Of a stretch of 64,000 bases of DNA, positions 19,376 to 27,915 are shown one piece after another. The notes below the pieces were generated by a model. That model did not search any database. It had not been told where the DNA came from and saw only the letters and a list, made by a program, of their open reading frames with translations. A program made the translations under genes and the position numbers. The DNA is from Aliikangiella sp965214955 (GTDB lineage Bacteria > Pseudomonadota > Gammaproteobacteria > Enterobacterales > Kangiellaceae), in assembly GCA_965214955.1 (NCBI GenBank), contig CBDCCU010000013.1, positions 310,001 through 374,000 of the forward strand, in the 5' to 3' direction. Position 1 is the first letter of the stretch. Each line of letters opens with the position of its first letter.

Positions 19376-20389
19376 ATGCAACAAGCCATTAAAAATATAC
19401 TAAAGCCTTTTCAAGTGAGATTAGGTAAATTCTTTGGCAAACGAATGCCTAAGGGCAATGTGGTTACTTTAAATCAACATTCTAGCTATATTTGGCCAAC
19501 CACTAGTGGCTATTTATTACTAGGAATTATTTTTTTAATGATGCTTGGTGCCACCAATTATCAAAATAACTTAGCTTTTGTGTTAACTTTTTTATTAATT
19601 GGTATTGGCATTGTTTCTATTATTTTAACTTTTAAAAACTTACAAAAAATTGAGTTTGCAAAACAATACGATCATGAATTTTTTGTTGATACTAATAACA
19701 CTATTAATTTTACCTTAAAAAGCCTTAATGGGCAGACTCATTCCGCGATTGGGGTTGGCTGGGAAAGAGCTAATTTAGGCTGGGTGAATGTACCGCAAAA
19801 TGGTCATTCAACTGCTTCACTTTCGCTTAAACCAAAAACTAGAGGTTACTTAACCATTCCGCGAATTAAAGTAACTAGCGTGTTCCCGTTTGGTTGGCTG
19901 AGAACTTGGGCTTATTTTAGTTTTGATTCTCAAGTTTTAGTTTATCCAAAGCCAATATCACCGCCAATAAGTGATGACGATGCGGGTAATAATGAGCATG
20001 ATGAAGGCAAAAAAATGCAAGGCTCTGATGAGTTTTATGGTTTAAAACAATATCAGCAAGGAGAGCCTTTATCGAGAATTGATTGGAAATCTTTTGCTCG
20101 TGAAAGAGGTTTGTATGTGCGAGAGTTTGCAAGTTTTCAAAGTAGTCAGCTAGTGCTCGACTGGGATTCATTTCAAGGTTACCCCGTCGAATCTAAAATA
20201 TCATTTTTAACTTTCTTAATACTAGAAGCGAGCAAAAATAATTTAGGATTTTCACTAAGTTTGCCAGGGCACAAAATTGCTTTTGATGAAGGTGATATTC
20301 ATCGAAAAAAATGTCTAAAAGCTTTGGCGCTATTTGAAAATAAAAAAATTAAATCTGGCACCGAACATTTTGCGTTTGACGGTGATTGA
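19376..20389 (+). CDS. DUF58 membrane protein (MoxR module 1)
   Basis: A 337-residue DUF58 protein. Two adjacent transmembrane helices lie near residues 40-80 (GYLLLGIIFLMMLGATN and FVLTFLLIGIGIVSIIL), followed by a beta-rich region and the DUF58 core containing KQYQQGEPLSRIDWKSFARE (about residues 223-243). DUF58 proteins nearly always sit beside MoxR ATPases, but their biochemical role is not settled. The gene starts 6 bp after moxR and its stop is one base from the transglutaminase start, so the three are surely co-expressed. Confidence 0.88.
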   Translation: MQQAIKNILKPFQVRLGKFFGKRMPKGNVVTLNQHSSYIWPTTSGYLLLGIIFLMMLGATNYQNNLAFVLTFLLIGIGIVSIILTFKNLQKIEFAKQYDHEFFVDTNNTINFTLKSLNGQTHSAIGVGWERANLGWVNVPQNGHSTASLSLKPKTRGYLTIPRIKVTSVFPFGWLRTWAYFSFDSQVLVYPKPISPPISDDDAGNNEHDEGKKMQGSDEFYGLKQYQQGEPLSRIDWKSFARERGLYVREFASFQSSQLVLDWDSFQGYPVESKISFLTFLILEASKNNLGFSLSLPGHKIAFDEGDIHRKKCLKALALFENKKIKSGTEHFAFDGD

Positions 20390-20390
20390 T

Positions 20391-22430
20391 ATGATCACTA
20401 ATAATGCGCTCAAAATTCAAAAACTTCCCTTTGCCGAAATTATTATTGCTCAGCAGTTAACCTTATTACCGCTTTATTTTTATATTCCTGTTTGGGTTAC
20501 AACACTTAGCATTATTGTTGCAATATTAATGTTTTGGTCAAAAGCAAAAACTAAATTCGTTTGCCCGCGCTGGCTTAAATTAGTGATCACACTTATTACA
20601 ATTGGCGGTATATATCTTTTATTTAAAAAGTTTTCAGGTAGGGAAGCAGGGGTAACATTAATTGTTGCCATGTACAGTTTAAAAATACTAGAAACCAATA
20701 AAAGGCGAGATGCCAATTTAATATTAAACTTAAGCTTTTTTATTTTAACTACAGGCTTTTTGTTTTCGCAGCAGCCGCTTATCGCGATTTATCAATTTAT
20801 TCCTGTAATTGCCATTTTATATGCGTTAACCAAACTCCACCAAGTTGATATTTCTAGTGCGTTTTCATTTGCAAGCTTACTTAAATCAACCTCTAAACTT
20901 TTACTTATGGCATTACCTGTAATGGTATTACTGTTTTTGTTTTTTCCGCGTTTGTCTTCACCACTATGGCGAATGCCAGGTAGCGCTGCTGCGGTTTCTG
21001 GGGTGGGTGATAGTATGTCACCGGGTGATGTTAGTAATTTGCAACTATTTGATAAAATTGCTTTTCGTGCAACTTTTAATGGTGAAACACCAAATGAAAA
21101 TGATCTTTATTGGCGGGTGCTTGTTTTAGATGAGTTTGATGGTCTCACTTGGACCAGAGGCGGTAGTACACCTTTTAAAATTCCCCAAGCTCAAATTGAA
21201 CTACTGAATACCATTGATTACAGCATATCTATGGAGCCAAGCAGGCAAAACTATTTAGTTACTTTAGATAAAGCCGTAAGCGGTCAAAATAACTCTACTC
21301 TATTAAGCGACTTTGTGGTTTATTCACGCTTTAGAATTATTGACAGAGTAAAATACAATTTAACTTCGGCGCCAAGTTTGGCAGCAGATATCAATGGATT
21401 AACTAATCAGCAGCGTAACTTTTTTACCCGCTTGCCTCAAGAAGGTAACGCTCGCTCTAAAGCATGGGCCATCCAAGAAAGACAAAAGCATATTAGTGAT
21501 TATGATTATTTACAATCACTGCTTAAAACCATTAATCAAGATGCTTATTACTACACTTTATCACCGCCTATTTTAGCTCAAGATACGGTTGATAGTTTTT
21601 GGTTTGATTTTCAGCGTGGCTTTTGTGAGCACTATGCTGGAGCTTTTGTTTATATGGCAAGAGCAGCGGGAATTCCTGCAAGAGTGGTTATTGGTTATCA
21701 AGGAGCGGAAAAAAATACATTAGCCGATTACTGGATTGTACGTTATGCCAACGCCCATGCTTGGACTGAGGTTTGGTTGGAAGGGCAAGGCTGGGTAAGA
21801 ATTGATCCAACCACGGCAATCGCCCCCCATAGAGTCGAGGAGCAATTATTAAGCGATTATAGCCAAAGAAATGGCATCTTTGATGATTTTTCAATTGTAG
21901 AATTTGATAACATAGGGCTAATGAAAGAGCTTGAATACTGGTTTGATGAAATGAATAACAACTGGAATGAGTGGATTGTTGATTTTAATTCAGGAAGACA
22001 GCGCCAGTTATTTAACAATTTGGGCATTAAAGCTATTTCTAACAAACAGCTTATTAGCCTTTTGGGGATAGGGTTAGCATTATTTTTATTGGTTATTAGT
22101 TTTCAAAGCTTTAGAAACAGAGCTAAACAAGATCGGCTTGCTGTGGCTTATGAGCGCTTTAAAAAAATAACCCTAAGACAACTAGTCGTTTTAAAACAAT
22201 TAGACAATCAATCTTTAACCAATTTAGGGCCTAAGGCTATTTACCAATTGATTTTAAGCTCTGATGTCACCTACCAAAAAGAACAATTAAGCTTGCTTAA
22301 ACACTATATTCAACTAAGGTATAGCGGTAAAGAGGCTTCTGATCGACAAATAAAAAAGCTAGCTAAAAAATTTAGCCAGCTTTGTTTTAAACTACGGGTT
22401 GCCAATTTATACCCGTTTCCCTTTAAATAA
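20391..22430 (+). CDS. TgpA-like membrane transglutaminase (DUF3488/transglutaminase domain)
   Basis: A 679-residue inner-membrane protein. The first ~200 residues hold five or six hydrophobic helices (DUF3488 type). A periplasmic transglutaminase core follows with catalytic Cys in RGFCEHYAGAF, His in NAHAWTEVWL and Asp in WVRIDPTTA. A further helix near residue 560 (LISLLGIGLALFLLVISF) and a cytoplasmic tail close it. Size and layout match Pseudomonas TgpA (668 residues). ATG 20391, one base after the DUF58 stop, is the start. The substrate is unknown. The last six codons and the stop look like the end of a repeat element (see 22408-22448). Confidence 0.87.
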   Translation: MITNNALKIQKLPFAEIIIAQQLTLLPLYFYIPVWVTTLSIIVAILMFWSKAKTKFVCPRWLKLVITLITIGGIYLLFKKFSGREAGVTLIVAMYSLKILETNKRRDANLILNLSFFILTTGFLFSQQPLIAIYQFIPVIAILYALTKLHQVDISSAFSFASLLKSTSKLLLMALPVMVLLFLFFPRLSSPLWRMPGSAAAVSGVGDSMSPGDVSNLQLFDKIAFRATFNGETPNENDLYWRVLVLDEFDGLTWTRGGSTPFKIPQAQIELLNTIDYSISMEPSRQNYLVTLDKAVSGQNNSTLLSDFVVYSRFRIIDRVKYNLTSAPSLAADINGLTNQQRNFFTRLPQEGNARSKAWAIQERQKHISDYDYLQSLLKTINQDAYYYTLSPPILAQDTVDSFWFDFQRGFCEHYAGAFVYMARAAGIPARVVIGYQGAEKNTLADYWIVRYANAHAWTEVWLEGQGWVRIDPTTAIAPHRVEEQLLSDYSQRNGIFDDFSIVEFDNIGLMKELEYWFDEMNNNWNEWIVDFNSGRQRQLFNNLGIKAISNKQLISLLGIGLALFLLVISFQSFRNRAKQDRLAVAYERFKKITLRQLVVLKQLDNQSLTNLGPKAIYQLILSSDVTYQKEQLSLLKHYIQLRYSGKEASDRQIKKLAKKFSQLCFKLRVANLYPFPFK

Positions 22431-22448
22431 AATGGCTTACTGTTTTGC
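22408..22448 (+). repeat. Possible deletion remnant of the MITE-like repeat at the 3' end of the transglutaminase gene
   Basis: TATACCCGTTTCCCTTTAAA resembles the left terminus of the full repeats at 32011 and 56065. It is followed at once by ATGGCTTACTGTTTTGC, which resembles a segment near their right end (ATGGCTTACTGTCTTGC, one mismatch). Everything between is missing. If correct, the insertion supplied the last codons and stop of the gene. Confidence 0.45.
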
Positions 22449-22487
22449 CCTTTGGATATTTTAGATCTTAAATAAAAGGATAAAAAA

Positions 22488-23552
22488 CTACTCAAGTAAT
22501 TTGTGATTAAATTGATACACAATACCAAGTGATAGAGCGTTAGGATCTTCGCCCATTAAAGGGATCACACGATCTCCATGCCCCTTGCCATTAACGCTAA
22601 AATTAACATTATCATCATTATCCATTTGAGCATAAGCAACATATAAAAGCGTGGATTCTGCTAATTGATAGTCATAACCTATGGCAAATAATTGAGCATC
22701 TGAGTCGGCTGTATCACCTGAGCTATTGGCAAGCTGAAGCTTAATTTTACTTTTTTCACCTGTATTTATCGAGATCCCAAAGGTAAAACTATCTCGATCA
22801 TTCCCAGCAACGCCACCAATATCTAGTTCTTGTTGAAACCCTATACCAACTGAAATATGAGAAAATTGATAATCTGCCACAACCGCTATTCCTGTGAGAT
22901 CATCATTAGATAATTGTCCTTGCCCCACCTGAGTGTAAGAAACGGCAAAGTTAAAATCTTGAACTTGATATTTTCCTTTAAATAGCCATAGATCAGCGTT
23001 GTTGTCACCTTCTTCTGGCACATAAGTGCTAGAAAAATGAAAGCCAGAAAACTTAGGGGTTTGATAGTAAATGCTGTTATCTGTTCTACCCGGAATTCCC
23101 GATGCTTCCCATAAGTTACCTAAATCACCCACCTGATCGGCAAATAAGTTATAGTCATTAACATACTGATCAAGAAAAGGCATATGTCCAATTAATATTT
23201 TGCCCGCTTTGCCTTCTAATCCTAAATAGCTTGGACGACCTTTGGTAAATAACTGACCTGAAGAGCTAGCGCCACCGTTACCGTCATTTTCACCTTGAGC
23301 GGTTAAATCTACGCCTGTTTCATATTGAAATATAAGCTTTAATTCGGGAGACAGCTCATAAAAACCGTTTATACCTAAGCGTGAAGAGTTACTGGCAGTA
23401 TAAACACTGCTATCAATACCATCATCTACACTGTCAATGGATAAGTGTCCCAAGCCGTAAAGGTTTAACTCATTAGCACTGGTGTTAAAGCACAGTAAGG
23501 TGCTACAGCATAATGGAATGCTCAATAATCTTTTGGCAATTTGCTTACTCAT
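22488..23552 (-). CDS. Gram-negative general porin
   Basis: A 354-residue outer-membrane trimeric-porin type protein. It has a Sec signal peptide (about 26 residues, ending TSANA-like before ELNLYGLGHLSID), then a typical 16-strand porin pattern with an SRLGINGFYELSPELKLIFQYETG segment and LGLEGKAGKILIGHM, and it ends LGIVYQFNHKLLE. The final residue is not Phe; the terminal strand instead ends a few residues earlier. AGGAG precedes the ATG. The gene is monocistronic and faces the chemotaxis operon across a 238-bp region with an FNR-like site and a perfect inverted repeat, so oxygen-linked control is possible. Confidence 0.85.
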   Translation of the reverse strand: MSKQIAKRLLSIPLCCSTLLCFNTSANELNLYGLGHLSIDSVDDGIDSSVYTASNSSRLGINGFYELSPELKLIFQYETGVDLTAQGENDGNGGASSSGQLFTKGRPSYLGLEGKAGKILIGHMPFLDQYVNDYNLFADQVGDLGNLWEASGIPGRTDNSIYYQTPKFSGFHFSSTYVPEEGDNNADLWLFKGKYQVQDFNFAVSYTQVGQGQLSNDDLTGIAVVADYQFSHISVGIGFQQELDIGGVAGNDRDSFTFGISINTGEKSKIKLQLANSSGDTADSDAQLFAIGYDYQLAESTLLYVAYAQMDNDDNVNFSVNGKGHGDRVIPLMGEDPNALSLGIVYQFNHKLLE

Positions 23553-23658
23553 ACAATTCTCCTGTTACAAGGCTTTCAATCAGTTAGTAATAAGCCTAGG
23601 TAGAGGGCTTTAAAACTTCAAATAAATTGTTTTTTTAAAATTAAAAAGCAATGCTTGA

Positions 23659-23672
23659 ATGATCTATATCAA
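23659..23672. promoter_or_regulatory. Candidate FNR/EtrA-type binding site
   Basis: ATGATCTATATCAA matches the FNR consensus TTGAT-N4-ATCAA at nine of ten positions. It lies about 107 bp upstream of the porin ATG and 118 bp upstream of the MCP start. CRP-family regulators share similar half-sites, so the regulator is not certain. Confidence 0.4.
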
Positions 23673-23676
23673 TATT

Positions 23677-23701
23677 AATAACATTAACTATTAATGTTAT
23701 T
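23677..23701. promoter_or_regulatory. Perfect 11-bp inverted repeat, probable operator
   Basis: AATAACATTAA and TTAATGTTATT are exact inverses separated by CTA. The repeat lies in the divergent region between porin and MCP genes, next to the FNR-like site. No U-tract follows, so it looks like an operator rather than a terminator. I do not recognise the binding protein. Confidence 0.5.
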
Positions 23702-23790
23702 TTGAGTAAGTTGCAATATTTGAAGTCTGAGCTAAGCTTTAATAACAATTTTGTCGGCTAAAAACTAAAAACAGGAACTCTTAAATAATC

Positions 23791-24990
23791 ATGCCAGTTG
23801 TTACAAGATTAAGTTTATATGGGTTAGGTTGCTTTGCGGCAACTCTTGCCATAATACATTGGTCTTTTAGCGTAATAGGTATTGTTTTATCGTTAATTTG
23901 CTTAAGTTTTTGTTATTTTCTTGACCGCTTTACTCAAAAGCAGGTGCAACAGATAAAACAACTATCCATAGAGCAAGGTAAGCGTGATGAAGAGTTGCAG
24001 GACAATAAAAAAAATAGTGAGTTTTTTCAATTACTCATGGACACTCAATCTCAAGTTTTAACCATTTGGACAACCCAAATCGAAAAATGTCGAGAAGACT
24101 CCCAGTCAGAAGTTGATCGTTTAGCCGAATTATTTTCATCGGTTGTTAATGAACTACAAACGGCTATGGTGCTACATCAGCAACAACTTGATCTGGGCGA
24201 AAGTTCAGAGCAAAGCTCTGTAGAAAATAGAGCGCAAGAGCGTCTCGACAGAATTTCTAGCTCATTATCAGATAACTTTTCTTCACGTCAAAAAATTGTA
24301 GAAGACATTAAAGGCTTGCATGGGCTAATTAAACCACTCGAAGAAATGGCAACCAAAGTAGGCAGTATTGCTGAACAAACTAATTTACTGGCTTTAAATG
24401 CGGCAATAGAAGCCGCCAGAGCTGGTGAAAGTGGTAGAGGTTTTGCTGTGGTAGCCGATGAAGTTCGCAGTTTGGCCACAAAATCGAGTCAAACGGGTAA
24501 AGAGATGATTGATAATGTGGCGGTGATTGGCGAAAGGATCAATAAGGCTTTAACCAATATTGAAAGTTTAACCGATAGTGATCAGCAAGTTTTTGAAGAA
24601 ACTGACCGTTTAATTAAAGCAATGATGGAGGAGTTTGAAGAGTTAGACGAGCAAAATACCAGTTCATCATCACAATTAATCGAAATTAATGAGCGAATTG
24701 AAAAAGAGATACAAGAAGCTCTTAATGCCCTCCAGTTTCAAGATCGAATTTCGCAAATACTGGGTAATATGAGCACCAATTTTAACACGGTTAAAGAGCT
24801 TGTTTCGGCATCGTTTAACGCTTATTTAGATGGCGATATTGATAAGGCTAAAAAAACACTAAGCTGGGAAGAGTCGGTATTTAATCAATATACTACCTCT
24901 CAAGAACGTAATATTCACCAAACAGTAAACGAGCTGAACCAAAAGGGTAAAGCAGATCGTGCCGATGATGGTGACGTCTTTTTTCTTTAG
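23791..24990 (+). CDS. Methyl-accepting chemotaxis protein without a periplasmic sensor
   Basis: A 399-residue chemoreceptor. Two closely spaced hydrophobic helices (about residues 7-44) leave almost no periplasmic part, so sensing should be cytoplasmic or through partners. The signalling hairpin tip is EQTNLLALNAAIEAARAGES, followed by GRGFAVVADEVRSLA. The conserved NALQFQDRISQILGNM lies in the C-terminal arm. Acidic and Gln-rich coiled coil precedes the tip. It opens the chemotaxis operon, with CheY starting 9 bp later, so it probably feeds this CheA. Confidence 0.9.
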   Translation: MPVVTRLSLYGLGCFAATLAIIHWSFSVIGIVLSLICLSFCYFLDRFTQKQVQQIKQLSIEQGKRDEELQDNKKNSEFFQLLMDTQSQVLTIWTTQIEKCREDSQSEVDRLAELFSSVVNELQTAMVLHQQQLDLGESSEQSSVENRAQERLDRISSSLSDNFSSRQKIVEDIKGLHGLIKPLEEMATKVGSIAEQTNLLALNAAIEAARAGESGRGFAVVADEVRSLATKSSQTGKEMIDNVAVIGERINKALTNIESLTDSDQQVFEETDRLIKAMMEEFEELDEQNTSSSSQLIEINERIEKEIQEALNALQFQDRISQILGNMSTNFNTVKELVSASFNAYLDGDIDKAKKTLSWEESVFNQYTTSQERNIHQTVNELNQKGKADRADDGDVFFL

Positions 24991-24999
24991 GAGTGAAAT

Positions 25000-25365
25000 G
25001 TGAGTAAAACGATATTAATTGTTGATGATTCAGCCTCTATTCGTACGGTGGTTAAAACGTCTTTACTAGGGGCTGGCTATCAAGTGATTGAAGCGGTTGA
25101 TGGAAAAGATGGTTTAAGTAAATTAACTGGGCAAAAAGTTCATCTAATTGTGAGTGATGTGAATATGCCTAATATGGATGGTATAACGTTTGTTAAAGAA
25201 GTTAAAAAACTGCCTAACTATCGTTTTACCCCTATTTGCATGCTAACCACAGAAGGTGAGCGTAGCAAAATGCAAGAAGGTAAAGAGGCAGGTGCTAAGG
25301 CTTGGATTGTAAAGCCTTTTCAGCCGTCTAAATTAATAGATGTTGCAGCAAAATTAATAATGTAA
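25000..25365 (+). CDS. cheY: CheY-like single-domain response regulator
   Basis: A 121-residue receiver domain alone. It shows the acidic pair (IVDDSAS), the phosphorylatable Asp in IVSDVNMPNMDG, the Thr of MLTTEGER and the Lys in WIVKPFQP. The GTG start has GGAG nine bases before it. Standing between an MCP and CheA, it should be the direct output of this kinase. There is no flagellar-motor evidence to tell whether it controls flagella or another process. Confidence 0.93.
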   Translation: MSKTILIVDDSASIRTVVKTSLLGAGYQVIEAVDGKDGLSKLTGQKVHLIVSDVNMPNMDGITFVKEVKKLPNYRFTPICMLTTEGERSKMQEGKEAGAKAWIVKPFQPSKLIDVAAKLIM

Positions 25366-25374
25366 AGGTGATAA

Positions 25375-25698
25375 ATGCCATTCGATTATCACTCAACTCA
25401 CCCTTCAAATGATGAGCAAATTTATTTGCAGGCATTAGGTGATTTAACTATTTACTCGGTGCAAGATGATCATCAAAAGTTAATAACAATAATAAATAAA
25501 GCCAAAAAACTATATCTTGACTTAAGTCTTGTTGAAGAAATAGATACAAGCGGTATGCAAGTTTTATTATCGCTAAAAAAGTGGGCACAAAATAAAGATA
25601 TTCAAATTTATTTTGAAAACCCGAGCGCCGCAATCAAAAAAGTATTTAATTTATTAAGTATTGATATAAATTTTAATACAACAAAAGTAGAAAGCTGA
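25375..25698 (+). CDS. STAS-domain protein of the chemotaxis operon
   Basis: A 107-residue anti-sigma-factor-antagonist-like STAS domain. The conserved phosphorylation-site segment is VEEIDTSGMQVLLSLKKWA, where Ser in DTSG is the usual regulatory residue. It begins 9 bp after cheY and ends 12 bp before cheA. Small STAS proteins occur in several gammaproteobacterial che operons, but their partner is not well defined. It could modulate CheA or a receptor. Confidence 0.85.
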   Translation: MPFDYHSTHPSNDEQIYLQALGDLTIYSVQDDHQKLITIINKAKKLYLDLSLVEEIDTSGMQVLLSLKKWAQNKDIQIYFENPSAAIKKVFNLLSIDINFNTTKVES

Positions 25699-25710
25699 GT
25701 GGTTCAATAA

Positions 25711-27915
25711 ATGTCAGTTGATAATGCACTATCAGAGGGGTTAAAAGCTTTTGCCGAAGAGTCTCGTGAGCTTATTGAGGTGTCTGAAGATATATTGTTG
25801 CAACTAGAAGATACCCCAGAAGATGAAGCATTAATTGGTGAACTCTTTCGTAATATGCATACCATTAAAGGTTCGGCTGGAATTTTTGGTTTTGATCAGG
25901 TTGTTAGCTTTACTCATCATGTAGAAAGCTTATTAGGGTTAGTTCGCAATGGCGAAATTAAACTGCAAGAGTCTTTAATTTCTACACTTTTACAAGCACG
26001 AGATCACATAAGTGAGTTAATTGATTGTGCACTTGCTGAGCAAAGTTTAACCGAATTGCAGCAAAGAACGGAGCAAAACCTTTTTGAGCAAATTAGCCAC
26101 TATTTAGTCAACGAAAACTCCAATGACTTAAGTGATAGCTCCGATGAGCAGATGGAAACTTCTAGTAAAACCAACAATAAGCGTAGTTGGCATATTTCGG
26201 TACGCTTTAGCTCCTCGGTACTTCAAAATGGGATGGATCCATTATCGTTTATTAATTATTTAACTCACTTGGGGGAACTTACTCAAGTTGATGTGGTTGA
26301 TGCTAACCTTCCTAGCCTACCTGATTTAGAGCCTGAAAACTGTTATTTGGGGTTTGAAATAAGCTTTATCTCTGATGTTTCAAAACAAGAGATTGAAGAT
26401 GTTTTTGAATTTGTACTCGATGATTGTCAATTAACCATTTTATCGTCAGATTCTGACACCGATGAATTTAAAAAGCTGATTGAAAACCTACCTCAAGAAA
26501 AAATGTTGATTGGTGACATGCTCATTCGTTCAGGTGTATTAACCAAAAGTGAACTTAATACGATTTTAGATATTCAGCAAAATATTAAAATCGAACAAGC
26601 TAACCCCAATGCTGAGTCTCAGCAAAGTTTGCCTTCGGTTGGTGAAATTGCTGTAAAACAAGGCTTGGTAAAAGCTTCTGTTATTGATGCTGCGGTTGGT
26701 AAACAAAAACAATCTCAGCAAGTAATGGCACAGCAAAGCTTGCGTATTAATGCGTTAAAGTTGGGGCAATTAATTGATTTAGTAGGTGAGCTAGTGATTG
26801 CTGGGGCTAATATTAGCAATCAAGCTAAAGCGCTAAATAATGATTATTTATCAGAGTCCAGTGAAAACTTATTGCGCTTGGTGGATGAAATTCGCGGTGT
26901 ATCTCTAGGGCTTCGCATGGTGCAAATTGGCGATACCTTTAACCGCTTTAAAAGAGTAGTAAGAGATTTATGTAAAGAATTTAATAAACAAATTGATTTA
27001 AAAATCAAAGGTGGCGAAACCGAGCTAGACAAAGCCGTTATTGAAAAAATTAGCGATCCGCTTATGCATATGGTGAGAAACGCGATTGATCATGGCGTTG
27101 AGCCTCCTGAAGAAAGAGTTAAACAAGGCAAGCCCGAAAAGGCTGTTTTGTCGTTAGTTGCTTATCATGACTCTGGCGCTGTGGTTATTGAAATTAATGA
27201 TGATGGAAGAGGGATTGATCGACAAAAGATAGTGCAAAAAGCCATTCAAAATGGATTGCTCTCACCAGATCATAATTTATCCGACAAAGAGGTTTATCAA
27301 TTAATTTTTGAAGCCGGGTTTTCTACCGCCGAAAAGGTGAGTAACGTTTCGGGACGCGGAATAGGCATGGATGTTGTAAGACGCAATATTAATGATTTGC
27401 GCGGTCAGGTAGAAATTAATAGTGAGCTAGGAAAAGGTTCACAATTTAAAATGAGGATCCCACTAACCCTTGCCATTATCGACGGCTTTCATGTCAGTGT
27501 TGGAGGAACTTCTTTCATTATACCGCTAGGTATGGTTGATGAATGTATTGAGCTTGATGGAGTGCTTAAAAAGCAAGAAAACCGAGGCAATTATGTCAAT
27601 TTACGCGGTAGTGTTTTGCCTTTTGTTCGGTTAAGCGAGATTTTCGGTGAATATCCACTGGATGAAAATATAAAGCGTAGAGATAACATTGTTGTAGTGC
27701 AGTTTGGCGAAATTAAAATGGGGCTAGTGGTTGATGAGCTGTTAGGCGAGCAACAAGCGGTAATAAAACCTTTGGGCAGAATTTTTGAAAATTTAAAGTG
27801 TGTCAGTGGCGCGACAATTTTAGGTGGTGGTGATGTTGCAATGATTTTAGATGTGCCGCAACTACTAAGTTTAACACAAGTAACAAGTGGAGTAAGTGAT
27901 GGAGTTGTTCAATAA
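25711..27915 (+). CDS. cheA: Chemotaxis histidine kinase CheA with two MshEN-like motifs in the linker
   Basis: A 734-residue CheA that autophosphorylates and passes phosphate to CheY and CheB. Domains in order: HPt with His50 (FRNMHTIKGSAG); a P2-like region at about 160-245 (HISVRFSSSVLQNGMDPLSF ... VFEFVLDDC); two repeated motifs at about 266-290 (IGDMLIRSGVLTKSEL) and 309-333 (VGEIAVKQGLVKASVI); dimerisation and HATPase domains (MVRNAIDHGVE, DDGRGID, GRGIGMDVV); and a CheW-like domain from about 590. The two motifs follow the L/VG-x-x-L-x-x-x-G pattern of GspE-N/MshEN domains. The stop lies inside the next MCP gene, indicating coupling. Confidence 0.94.
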   Translation: MSVDNALSEGLKAFAEESRELIEVSEDILLQLEDTPEDEALIGELFRNMHTIKGSAGIFGFDQVVSFTHHVESLLGLVRNGEIKLQESLISTLLQARDHISELIDCALAEQSLTELQQRTEQNLFEQISHYLVNENSNDLSDSSDEQMETSSKTNNKRSWHISVRFSSSVLQNGMDPLSFINYLTHLGELTQVDVVDANLPSLPDLEPENCYLGFEISFISDVSKQEIEDVFEFVLDDCQLTILSSDSDTDEFKKLIENLPQEKMLIGDMLIRSGVLTKSELNTILDIQQNIKIEQANPNAESQQSLPSVGEIAVKQGLVKASVIDAAVGKQKQSQQVMAQQSLRINALKLGQLIDLVGELVIAGANISNQAKALNNDYLSESSENLLRLVDEIRGVSLGLRMVQIGDTFNRFKRVVRDLCKEFNKQIDLKIKGGETELDKAVIEKISDPLMHMVRNAIDHGVEPPEERVKQGKPEKAVLSLVAYHDSGAVVIEINDDGRGIDRQKIVQKAIQNGLLSPDHNLSDKEVYQLIFEAGFSTAEKVSNVSGRGIGMDVVRRNINDLRGQVEINSELGKGSQFKMRIPLTLAIIDGFHVSVGGTSFIIPLGMVDECIELDGVLKKQENRGNYVNLRGSVLPFVRLSEIFGEYPLDENIKRRDNIVVVQFGEIKMGLVVDELLGEQQAVIKPLGRIFENLKCVSGATILGGGDVAMILDVPQLLSLTQVTSGVSDGVVQ

